A DNA stretch of 64,000 nucleotides from Lewinellaceae bacterium (GTDB lineage Bacteria > Bacteroidota > Bacteroidia > Chitinophagales > Saprospiraceae), in NCBI GenBank assembly GCA_016710765.1, contig JADJUJ010000010.1, positions 62,001-126,000 of the forward strand. The letters run 5' to 3'. Under the pieces are notes generated by a model. That model searched no databases and had not been told where the DNA came from. It saw only the letters and a program-made list of their open reading frames with translations. The translations under genes were made by a program, and so were the position numbers. Below are positions 27,224 through 36,879 of this stretch, in pieces; the stretch's first letter is position 1; the number at the start of each line of letters is the position of its first letter.

Positions 27224-30200
27224 ATGAAAACCAAACTCCTTGCCGCCATCGTCATAGGGTTGCTTCCTTTATTGGCTGTCGCGCAAAGCAGCCCTGAATT
27301 TTGTGGCAGTACCATTTTGCATGAACAGGCCATGAGCCAGCCGGAGTACCAGCAACGGCAGCTCAAAATTGAATCAGCCGCCTACCAACATTTTTCAAAG
27401 AAATCTCCATCCCCCGAAGGGATACTGCAAGTGGTTACTATTCCGGTAGTCTTTCACATTGTGCACAATGGCGGCTCCGAAAACATTTCCGACACCCAGG
27501 TGCTCACTGGTTTGCAGCAACTCAATGATGCCTATGCCAACCAGGGGTATTACAACCAGGGCACAGGTTCCAATACCATGATCCAGTTTTGTCTGGCCCA
27601 GCGTACGCCAGACAACATGGCCACTACCGGGATCACGAGAACCCAGAATGCACTGACCAACGTGACGATGGGATCCGAAGATCTGGCCTTGAAAGACCTG
27701 ATCCGCTGGGACCCTTATTCGTACATCAACATCTGGCTGGTGCGCGATATTTGCAGCGCCGGCAGCGGTTGCAGCGTAGTGGGCTATGCTTTTTTTCCCA
27801 GTTCGCACGGCCAACCCAACGATGGCATCGTTATGGAATCCGGTTTCCTCGGAAGTAGCCCCGGTGGTACAGGGGTATTGGCCCATGAAATGGGGCATTA
27901 CCTGGGCCTCTACCACACCTTCCAGGGCGGATGTACGAACGACGACTGCCTGGCCGACGGCGATCGGGTATGCGATACGCCACCCGACCAAAGCACCACC
28001 TGGGTGCCCTGCTCCCTCCCGGTGAATACCTGTACTACGGATACACAGAGCGGGTTTTCTTCAGATCAGAACGACATGACCCAAAACTTCATGGACTACA
28101 CTGATTTCAATTGTTTCCATGATTTTACCGACGGACAAAGCGCACGCATGGACTGGCACCTCCAAAACGTTCGCGGAAGCTTACTGAATTCACTGGCTTG
28201 TTTAACGCCTTGCCCGACCCCTGTAACCGCCGCTTTCAGCCCCAGTGCCGTAAGCTTGTCGGTTGGGCAAACACTCAACCTGACCAATACCAGCTTAAAT
28301 GCCAGCTCTTTTTCCTGGGAGATCAACGGGGTGCAGTTCTCTACCACCACCAACGCATCGTATACTTTTAATGCAGAGGGGGTTTTCAGCATCGGCCTGA
28401 CGGCTTTTTCTCCCAACTCTTCCTTATGCAATTCAGCCACCACCACGATTTCCGTACAGGTCGTTTGCCCGGTTACCGCCAATTTTAGTGTGGATAACCA
28501 AACGCCTCCGATTGGGACAACAGTCAATTTTACAAACCTGAGCTCGGGGGCAACCCAATATGAATGGTTTTTGAATGGAGTTTCTCAGGGAGGCAACTTC
28601 AGCAGCTACAATTTTAATGCAACCGGGGTGTACACCGTTCGGCTGAAAGCAGGAAACGGAAATTGTGAAAAAACCAAGGTGTTGTATATTTCAGTACTCG
28701 ACACGTGTAATCTGGTGACTTTCCAGCGGACCTATGGTGGCGATTATGTCTGTCGGGGGCTCACGTCGATTATCCTAAGCAATGGCGACCTGTTGTTCTG
28801 CGGTCAGATTTTGACGACACCAGGCAATCAGGATATCCTGATGATCAAAACCGACCCGGAGGGTAACCCGCTCTGGACGAAAACATATGGTGGACCATCG
28901 GAGGAAGTAATGGCATTGACGCTTGCACTGCCTGGTGGCGGGTTTGCTTTGACGGCCTATACCAAACAATATACCGGAACCCGCGACGGCGTACTAGCCT
29001 GTTTTGATGCCGATGGACAATTATTATGGCAAAAGCTAAAGGCGACCAATACCTGGGAAGATGGCTTTCGCAACCTATTATTGACCAACGATGGCAACAT
29101 ACTGATGAGCGCAGCACCCAGAGGAAATCTCTCCTGGGGCGTGTTGTTTGTCAAAATTTCGCCAACGGGCAATGTAATCTGGCAAAGCTTGCTCGATGGA
29201 GCCAACACCGATTTTCCAAATGAGGTTGTTGAGTTGCCTGATGGAGTTTCATGTTCTCTGGATTTACCTTATCGTTCGGACAAAACACCTCCAGCATCCA
29301 CGATGGTATGTATGGAAAAATTGATGCCAATGGCAACCTCCTTTGGGTTAAGGCTGCCGGCGGACCCAGCAATGAGGGCTTTTCGCATATATTTCCTGCG
29401 CCAGACGGCGGCTTTATACTGGCTGGGGGGTCTGGTAGTTTCAACCCCTCCACCAACAATTACGACGATGACATTTGGGTACTGAAAATTGACGCACTGG
29501 GAAACAAGCAATGGTCGAAGGTATACAGACTTCCCGGCGTCAACGATATAGGTCCGTACGGTGGGTGCGTGGCCAATGATGGAGGCTACATACTGACGGG
29601 TAATGACCTGAGTGTAAACAGCAACAACGATGCGTTTTTTCTAAAAATCAGTGAGACAGGCGATTTGGAATGGTCCAGATTATTCGGAGGCGCCGGAGAA
29701 GATCGCGTTATATCGGCCCAGCCTTTGCTTAATCAGGAAGGCTACTTGTTTAGCGGTTACAGCGGTAGCACAGGCCCTGTTGAAAATTTATATGCCATCA
29801 AAACAGATAATGCAGGCTTCGCTGGAGAATGTCTGGAACTTCCACATACGGTCATAACCGAAAATGTAAATCCGATTATTACCAATGGCAACCTGCCGGC
29901 AGGCAATACCTCCCCCCTGACGGATGCAACACTGCAGGTCAATGACATAGTACTGGGAACTGACCAGTTGTGCAATGCCTCCTGCGACCCCAGCATCGAA
30001 ATCTGCGACAATGGTATCGACGACGATGGCGACAACCTCATCGATTGCATGGACGAAGACTGCCCCTGCTTTTCCTGCGATGGCGAAGAAACAACGAAAT
30101 GGTTTTTTGGTAAAAACGCCGGCCTTGATTTTAATAGTGACCCGCCAACACCTCTTTCTGGTGGGCAAACAAATGTGAACGAAGGCACCGCGGTGCAAAA

Positions 30201-32877
30201 CGATGCACTTGGCAATTTACTTTTCTACACCGACGGTACCAGCATCTACAACCGTAACCACACCGTTATGCCCAATGGGAACGGGCTTTTGGGGCACAAG
30301 TCTTCAACACAAACCATCATTGTTCCTCATCCTGGCTTTAAATACAAGTTTTATCTGTTCACCACCGACAGTTACGACAACAACCAGATGCAAAATGGCA
30401 TTCGGTATTCGCTGGTGGACATGTCGCTCAACAATGGCCTGGGCGATATTGATCCCACGCAGAAAAACATCCTGTTCGTGCCCCAATCACAGGCCACCGA
30501 AAAAATAACGGCCATCCGGCACTGCAACGGACACGACTGGTGGGTGATTGTAAAAATTCGGACCAACAACGAATACAAAACCTGGTTGGTTGATATAACC
30601 GGATTGCATACCGCCACCCCAGTTGTGAGCGCACTAGGCTCCAGTGCAACACAACCCGGAGGCTTGGAAGCGATTATTGGGTACCTGAAAGGATCCCCCG
30701 ATGGTAAGCGGGTTGCCAATACTTTTTTCCACTCAGGTGTAGTGAATATTTTTGATTTTGACGGAAACACCGGTCAATTGAGCAACCCGGTTGTAGTACC
30801 TGTTCCTGATTTTTCAGGCGCCTACGGTTTGGAGTTCTCCCCGAACAATCGCTTTTTATACGTCTCCGGGCTAAGTTCGCCTTCCAAACTGGTGCAATTG
30901 GACCTGCAGTTGGGTTCTGGCGCCAACATCGCGGCGGCGGCTCAGGTGCTGGCACAATCCCCAAATTCCTACCGATATGGTGGCATTCAACTTGCCCGCA
31001 ACAACAAAATTTACCTGACCAACTCCGGGCCTGGCATATTTACCAGTGCACTGGGCATCATTCATTTGCCCAACTTACCAGGTGCTGCAGCGCTATATCA
31101 GGACAGTGGCTTACCCCTTGGCCCCAACACTTCGGTAAACCTGGGTTTGCCCAATTTCCCCACCAGTTATTTTGAAAACTTTGACATCAGTATTGTCGGG
31201 CCAGACTCATTGTGCGGTTATCCGCAAACGGCCGTTTATACCCTGCAGGGTGCGAGTTGTGCGCTCGATTCGGTGGTTTGGGGTGTGAACGGAGCCCAAA
31301 TAATCAGTTCCGGGCCTTTGAGTGCAACGCTCCAGTTTGATCAACCCGGAGTTGTAACCTTGTTTGCTGCTGCATACGGAGCATGTGGCATTTCGAAAGA
31401 TACGCTCTTCATTACCGTGTTGGAAAACGCGCAGGTACTTGACCTGGGCCCCGACCGCTTGATTTGCAGTGAAGGCGTTGCTATCCTGAATGCCGGGGAA
31501 GGTTTTAGCAAATACTTGTGGAGCACAGGCTCTGCTGATTCCAGCATTACCACCTTGTTTCCCGGATTGTACTGGGTGGATGTGTGGGACGCTTGTGGCA
31601 ACCTGCAAAGCGATACCGTGGAAGTTTCCTATATTTCGCAAACAGCGCTGCACCTTGGCCCCGATAAGCAAATTTGCGCTGGAAGTTCGGTAACAATCCA
31701 GCGGCCCAGCCCCTTCGTTTCCTGGACCTGGCTCCCGGCAACCGGGCTCGCCTGCGACACCTGCGCCACCATTGTTGCTTCGCCACTTACCAATACCACT
31801 TACATTGTTGTGGCACAAACAGCTGAAGGCTGTTTAAGCGCCGATACACTGGCTGTAATCATCAGCGCCGATTCCATTGTACTTACGATCGACACCAGCA
31901 TTTGCGCCGGAGCTGCTTTGCAAATATTTGGTATGACATTCCCTCCTGATACGGTGGCGACATTTGTGCTACACACCTCAGGGACCTGTGATTCCATTAT
32001 AACGCTATCGGTTATGGGCATTGACCCGGTATTCGCCAGTTTGGATACCAGCATTTGTGCGGGCGATACCCTCTTTTGGGATGGCCTGGCTTTCCAAACC
32101 GATACGATGCTGCAGTTTATGTACATGGCTGCATCCGGTTGCGATTCCATACTCAATCTGCAACTCAGCGTCAGGGATACTGTTTTGCTAAACAGAAACA
32201 TCCTGGTTTGCCCTGGCGATACAGCTGTTTTTGATGGCACCCAGATTCCATCAGGAACATCACAGGTGTTTTCCTATACCAGTTCTTCTGGTTGCGATTC
32301 CACTATTATGGTTTTGGCTGAAAATTATCCTTCCGTATTGCTGGATCTTCCCGCTGTGGATACGGTTGCCCTGGGAGATTCCATTCGTTTGCAGCCCTTT
32401 GCCAGTGGCACAGCGCCTTTGGTTTGGAGCTGGTCGGCAGTTACGCCGCCCGCTGTGCTGAGTTGCGACGATTGTCCGAACCCGACGCTAACGCCCGCCA
32501 GCGACCTGACGCTGCAGGCACAATTTACCGATGCAAATGGCTGTACTGCCACCGATTCAATTGTTATTCGGGTGGTTGCTTGTGCACAATACTATATTCC
32601 CAATGCTTTTACCCCCGATTCCGACGGCATCAACGACCAGTTTACCGTTTTTGGTGAAAGTTGTGTCAGGCAGATTCGGTACCTGCGCATTTTCAGTCGC
32701 TGGGGTGAACTGGTATTTGAGCGGGAGAATTTCGCACCCGATCAGCCGAATCTGGGTTGGGACGGCCGCTTCAGGAACAAGGAGTTTCCTTCAGATGTAT
32801 TTGTTTATACCGTACAAATTGAATTTTACGACGGGCGCGTAGAAACCGTTCAGGGAGACGTGACGATTATACGGTAA
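27224..32877 (+). CDS. Giant T9SS cargo: M43-type metalloprotease with PKD repeats and type B sorting domain (frameshifted)
   Basis: About 1,884 residues. A signal peptide (MKTKLLAAIVIGLLPLLAVAQ) and propeptide precede an M43/pappalysin-like zinc protease with HEMGHYLGLYH (His221, Glu222, His225, His231) and the downstream NFMDYTDFNC Met-turn. Then come two PKD domains (~340-490), propeller-like repeats (TYGGPSEEVMALTL), a MopE-like Ca loop (DNGIDDDGDNLIDC), a second propeller (GKNAGLDFNSDPP), several Ig-like repeats with the word SICAGDTLFW, and a gliding-motility/type B sorting domain (NAFTPDSDGINDQFTVF ... VYTVQIEFYDG). One G is missing near 29241-29245. Expected to be secreted through T9SS as a surface protease or adhesin. 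The final 276 bases recur three more times downstream. Confidence 0.82.
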
Positions 32878-32893
32878 AAGAGAGAAGATTTAC

Positions 32894-33032
32894 GATATCC
32901 GATTACATGATTTCCGATTGTTGATTTGATTGAATATTGCCGATTTTTGATGGAACCGCAGCGTTGCCGCGATGGACAACAATCTCACATCGGAAATCAC
33001 ATCAACAATCGGAAATCATGTAATCGGATATC
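32894..33032. repeat. 37-bp inverted repeat hairpin, unit 1 spacer
   Basis: Arms 32894-32930 and 32996-33032 pair over 37 bases with one mismatch (GATATCCGATTACATGATTT...). The loop is ~65 bases. Equivalent hairpins lie at 35239-35377 and 35691-35829, and unit 2 has the same one broken by the IS. Related in sequence to the perfect hairpin at 12240-12420. Confidence 0.85.
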
Positions 33033-33053
33033 GCAAATCCTTTATTCATGTAA

Positions 33054-33329
33054 AATGCTTTTACCCCCGATTCCGATGGCATCAACGACCAGTTTACCGT
33101 TTTTGGTGAACGTTGTGTCAGGCAGATTCGGTACCTGCGCATTTTCAGTCGCTGGGGTGAACTGGTATTTGAGCGGGAGAATTTCGCACCCGATCAGCCG
33201 AATCTGGGTTGGGACGGCCGCTTCAGGAACAAGGAGTTTCCTTCAGATGTATTTGTTTATACCGTACAAATTGAATTTTACGACGGGCGCGTAGAAACCG
33301 TTCAGGGAGACGTGACGATTATACGGTAA
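33054..33329 (+). pseudogene. Detached type B sorting-domain cassette, copy 2
   Basis: 276 bp coding for NAFTPDSDGINDQFTVFGE... through to the native TAA, with no start codon and a TAA immediately upstream. It differs from the native copy at two bases: one synonymous (Asp codon) and one Ser-to-Arg change. The remainder of the protease gene is absent. Confidence 0.85.
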
Positions 33330-33346
33330 AAGAGAAAAGATTTACT

Positions 33347-34797
33347 ATATCCGATTTAGAACTGTACGAAACGTTCTTTGACATATTGCTAATCAATGTT
33401 TTAGCCATCCAGAATTTTTCTAAATTCTTGGGAATCAGTATGTAATGGTGTTCCGGTGGCCATGTGTAATGCCAGGGTTCTTGCTATTTCCATCAACAGT
33501 TCATCCTGGAAGGCAAATTTTGCGGCTTTGTACCCGTCGCGCTTATTGAGCCACATGAAGAGCCGGAGCATGGTTGCGGTCAATAATCGGAGGAAAAAGA
33601 CCGCTTTGATGCCGTTTTCGTTGAAAGAGAGGAGACTTCGCAGGCCGATTTCTTGCTTGAGAAAGCGAAAGAAGACCTCGATGTCCCAGCGCTGGAGGTA
33701 AATATCGGCGATTTGACCTGCGTTGAGGTCGAGGATGTTGGTCAGCAGGTAAAGCGTGGTGTTTGCCTTTTCGCCCGTGCGCACTTTAGCGGTAATGAGC
33801 CGGAAGGGGACTTCCAGAATATTGTCTCCGCCACTTTTGTGCAAGTGCACGATTTCGTCGGCGAGAAACTCGAGGTTTTTGTGCTCACGGCCCTTGATTT
33901 GCTTGTGCACCTTAACCAAGCGATAGCGCGGGTTTTTCAAGCGGGTGGTAAACACCCGCCCCTGTTCCTGAAAAGTCTGGAAGGTCTTGCGGCTTTTCAT
34001 GCCCATGTCGAAGACCACTGCATCATCGGCGTTTAAATCCGCTTGGTCAATGGCCTCTTTAAGCGCTTTTTCCTCCGAAAGGTGCGCTTGGTCGCAGTGC
34101 ACTTGGGCGTGCGCGGGCAATAGGCCCTGTAAGCCAACCGTGAACTTGACCTGCACCTTACCCTTGCCTTTTTTAGGTTTGGCACCTACCCGCATCCCCG
34201 TTCCCGAACTGGCCAGCGCCGCGCTCAAGCACACCATCGTGGAATCAAAACGGGCCAAACGCCCAAACTCCTTGTCCAGGCGCGATCCGTATTTTCGCTG
34301 GATGTTACTTATGAAACCGTTGTACAAATCCTCAAAATACGCCGCTTTGATTGTTGCAAAACGGCTGGCCAAAGAACTGTGACTTGTTTGATGTCCGCCT
34401 TTGCCGCTAAAAAGTTGAAAGGAGTGGCTGTTGTAAACATCCGCAAGGGTGTGAAAACTGTCGTCCCTGTCCATGACGATGCTATAAACCATCAACAGCG
34501 CCATCAAACGGCCCCACAGGTGTTTTACCTGAACGTCCACGCCGCTCGAATCGGCCAGATCTTCCAATAATTCAGGCGGCAACAAGGAAATCAGGGGCTT
34601 GATCCCAACCTTTATCAGACGCTTTTGCCGAGCCTTGTGACGCTTTTCGGCATTGCTTGCTTTAATTTTGGCCAATGGGGTGCGAAGTTTCTTTGCCATA
34701 AATCCTTGATTGTCAGATTTGTAAACGCAAAGAAACACCTTAAAACATTGATTAGCAATATGTCAAAGAACGTTTCGTACAGTTCTAATATCCGATT
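33347..34797 (-). mobile_element. IS4-family insertion sequence (33357-34787) with 10-bp target duplication
   Basis: Perfect 47-bp terminal inverted repeats at 33357-33403 and 34741-34787 (outer sequence TAGAACTGTACGAAACG) bracket one transposase gene. The direct target duplication ATATCCGATT lies at 33347-33356 and 34788-34797; the listed coordinates include it. The element itself is 1,431 bp. It sits inside the left arm of the unit 2 hairpin. Intact ends and an intact transposase gene indicate recent insertion. Confidence 0.95.
33401..34699 (-). CDS. IS4-family DDE transposase
   Basis: 432 residues from ATG 34699 (an in-frame GTG lies at 34738). The DDE catalytic residues are in RFDSTMV (Asp152), VVFDMGM (Asp231) and the IS4 signature YLQRWDIEVFFRFLK, which fits YxxRxxxExxxxxxK (Tyr334, Arg337, Glu341, Lys348). 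A basic N-terminus (KNAEKRHKARQKR-like) is probably the end-binding region. The stop codon TAA (33401-33403) lies inside the left terminal inverted repeat. Length is normal and the gene is not broken. Confidence 0.94.
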   Translation of the reverse strand: MAKKLRTPLAKIKASNAEKRHKARQKRLIKVGIKPLISLLPPELLEDLADSSGVDVQVKHLWGRLMALLMVYSIVMDRDDSFHTLADVYNSHSFQLFSGKGGHQTSHSSLASRFATIKAAYFEDLYNGFISNIQRKYGSRLDKEFGRLARFDSTMVCLSAALASSGTGMRVGAKPKKGKGKVQVKFTVGLQGLLPAHAQVHCDQAHLSEEKALKEAIDQADLNADDAVVFDMGMKSRKTFQTFQEQGRVFTTRLKNPRYRLVKVHKQIKGREHKNLEFLADEIVHLHKSGGDNILEVPFRLITAKVRTGEKANTTLYLLTNILDLNAGQIADIYLQRWDIEVFFRFLKQEIGLRSLLSFNENGIKAVFFLRLLTATMLRLFMWLNKRDGYKAAKFAFQDELLMEIARTLALHMATGTPLHTDSQEFRKILDG

Positions 34798-34946
34798 ACA
34801 TGATTTCCGATTGTTGATGTGATTGAATATTTTCGATTTTCGATGGAACCGCAGCGTTGCCGCGATGGACAACAATCTCACATCGGAAATCACATCAACA
34901 ATCGGAAATCATGTAATCGCAAATCGCAAATCTTTTATTCATGTAA

Positions 34947-35222
34947 AATGCTTTTACCCCCGATTCCGACGGCATCAACGACCAGTTTACCGTTTTTGGT
35001 GAAAGCTGTGTCAGGCAGATCCAGTACCTGCGCATTTACAGTCGATGGGGTGAACTGGTATTCGAGCGCGAGAATTTCGCACCCGATCAGCCGAATCTGG
35101 GTTGGGACGGCCGCTTCAGGAACAAGGAGTTTCCTTCAGATGTATTTGTTTATACCGTACAAATTGAATTTTACGACGGGCGCGTAGAAACCGTTCAGGG
35201 AGATGTGACGATTATACGGTAA
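34947..35222 (+). pseudogene. Detached type B sorting-domain cassette, copy 3 (diverged)
   Basis: The same 276-bp segment, but with eight substitutions against the native copy. Six are synonymous third-position changes; two are conservative (Arg to Gln in QIQYLRI, Phe to Tyr in RIYSRWGE). That pattern points to past selection as a functional sorting domain, probably in another cargo gene. It is preceded by TAA and has no start codon. Confidence 0.85.
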
Positions 35223-35398
35223 AAGAGAGAAGATTTACGATATCCGATTACATGATTTCCGGTTGTTGATTTGATTGAATATTTTCGATTTTCGATGGAA
35301 CCGCAGCGTTGCCGCGATGGACAACAATCTCACATCGGAAATCACATCAACAATCGGAAATCATGTAATCGCAAATCGCAAATCTTTTATTCATGTAA

Positions 35399-35674
35399 AA
35401 TGCTTTTACCCCCGATTCCGACGGCATCAACGACCAGTTTACCGTTTTTGGTGAAAGTTGTGTCAGGCAGATTCGGTACCTGCGCATTTTCAGTCGCTGG
35501 GGTGAACTGGTATTTGAGCGGGAGAATTTCGCACCCGATCAGCCGAATCTGGGTTGGGACGGCCGCTTCAGGAACAAGGAGTTTCCTTCAGATGTATTTG
35601 TTTATACCGTACAAATTGAATTTTACGACGGGCGCGTAGAAACCGTTCAGGGAGACGTGACGATTATACGGTAA
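35399..35674 (+). pseudogene. Detached type B sorting-domain cassette, copy 4
   Basis: Identical by eye to the native 276-bp 3' end of the M43 gene (32602-32877), again without a start codon and with TAA just upstream. The identity of copies 1 and 4, with a diverged copy 3 between them, argues for gene conversion or repeated duplication and against a single old event. Confidence 0.85.
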
Positions 35675-35837
35675 AAGAGAAAAGATTTACTATATCCGAT
35701 TACATGATTTCCGATTGTTGATGTGATTGAATATTTTCGATTTTTGATGGAACCGTAGCGTTGCCGCGATGGACAACAATCTCACATCGGAAATCACATC
35801 AACAATCGGAAATCATGTAATCGAAAATCGCAAATCC

Positions 35838-36767
35838 TTATTTCTTCTCCCCACTCTTGCCGAACATCTCCAGGTTGTTCAGCGCCATCATTTCCTTGAG
35901 CGTTTTTTGCATGCCGTCTACAGAGCCATCGAGGAAAATGACATTGCCTTTTCCATTTTCGGTGAAATTCTTGATGGCTTCCGTCCACATAGAAAACAGA
36001 ATCACCGAAGTATCCATGTTGGCTTCGTGCATTTCCTTGGCAGCCTGGCTCATGCCCTTGGCAACTTCTTCACGGAAAAGCGCTACCGCCTGCCCACGCA
36101 TCCGGGCAGCTTCGCGCTCGGCTTCCGCGGCAATTTTGATGGCATTACCGTCGGCTTCGGCGCCTTTGGTTTTGGTAATCAGTAATGCTTGTCCTTCGTT
36201 TTCGGCAGCGGCTTTGAGGTTGTTGGAAGCCACTACTTTCGACATGGAGCGCATTACCTCATCGTCGAAAGTGATGTCGTTGATTTGCAGATCGAGCAGG
36301 TGAAAACCCCAGTCTTCCAGCATATGATCCACGTTGGTTTTTACCGCCTCGGTGATTTCCCGACGTTGACCCAGAATCTCAGCCTGTTTTTTGGTGGCCA
36401 CATAAGCCCGGATGGATCCTTCAACCGTGCGTGACAGCGCCGCCATAAAATCGCGGTCACTGACAAACTTGAAGGCTACCTTTTTTATCGTTTCATCCTG
36501 ATTGTCCATTACGGCAAACAACAGCAGGGAGGTGAAATGAACATTCGCCTGGTCGATGGTAACGGCCTGAAAGCCCAGTTCAATAGAGCGGTTCTGGATG
36601 GTAATTCTTTTAAAAATCATCTCCAGAATCGGGACTTTAAAATTCAGACCCGGATGCATGATCCTGCTGTACTTTCCAAAAACGGTGATTACGGCCACCG
36701 TACCCTGTTGTACGGTTACCAGGCTAAAAAAAAGGAGCAGCACTACGATACCTGCGACAATTAACAT
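35838..36767 (-). CDS. SPFH-domain (stomatin/HflC-like) membrane protein
   Basis: 309 residues. An N-terminal membrane helix (IVAGIVVLLLFFSLVTV) is followed by an SPFH/band 7 domain (QQGTVAVITVFGKYSRIMHPGLNFKVPI, the RSIELGFQAVTIDQANVHF region) and a long helical part rich in Ala, Glu and Arg (IAAEAEREAARMRGQAVAL). It is expected to oligomerise in the inner membrane, like stomatin or HflK/C, and to organise membrane microdomains or regulate proteases. No NfeD partner is adjacent. Its 3' end abuts the last hairpin of the tandem array. Confidence 0.88.
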   Translation of the reverse strand: MLIVAGIVVLLLFFSLVTVQQGTVAVITVFGKYSRIMHPGLNFKVPILEMIFKRITIQNRSIELGFQAVTIDQANVHFTSLLLFAVMDNQDETIKKVAFKFVSDRDFMAALSRTVEGSIRAYVATKKQAEILGQRREITEAVKTNVDHMLEDWGFHLLDLQINDITFDDEVMRSMSKVVASNNLKAAAENEGQALLITKTKGAEADGNAIKIAAEAEREAARMRGQAVALFREEVAKGMSQAAKEMHEANMDTSVILFSMWTEAIKNFTENGKGNVIFLDGSVDGMQKTLKEMMALNNLEMFGKSGEKK

Positions 36768-36879
36768 AATGGTAGATTTTGATCAAATGGTGATGGATAA
36801 GGAATAAGTTTGATTTGGCATTGCCTATTTTCGCCCTAGCAGGCAAAATATATTGAGCACCAAACTTAGAAATTTTACC

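Larger units (their letters stand above)
32602..35838 (+). repeat. Tandem array of four 452-bp units (sorting-domain cassette + hairpin), split by an IS
   Basis: Units start at 32602, 33054, 34947 and 35399. Each has a 276-bp segment equal to the last 91 codons plus stop of the M43 cargo gene, then a 176-bp spacer containing a 37-bp inverted repeat. Spacing between unit starts is exactly 452 bp (once the 1,431-bp IS and one 10-bp target duplication are removed from unit 2). The last spacer is slightly shorter and runs into the 3' end of the SPFH gene. Copies 2-4 are preceded by an in-frame TAA (ATG TAA AAT GCT), so they are not expressed as they stand. Confidence 0.93.

Noticed and set aside
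32926..35639. Three repeated 122-residue open frames (32926-33294, 34819-35187, 35271-35639) that look like a conserved small gene family
   Set aside because: They begin at TTG inside the hairpin loop and read the sorting-domain cassette in the wrong frame. Base changes in copy 3 are mostly synonymous in the sorting-domain frame but alter seven residues here.
32602..35838. CRISPR array (regularly repeated palindromic units)
   Set aside because: Units are 452 bp and nearly identical throughout, with coding sequence and no unique spacers; no cas genes nearby.
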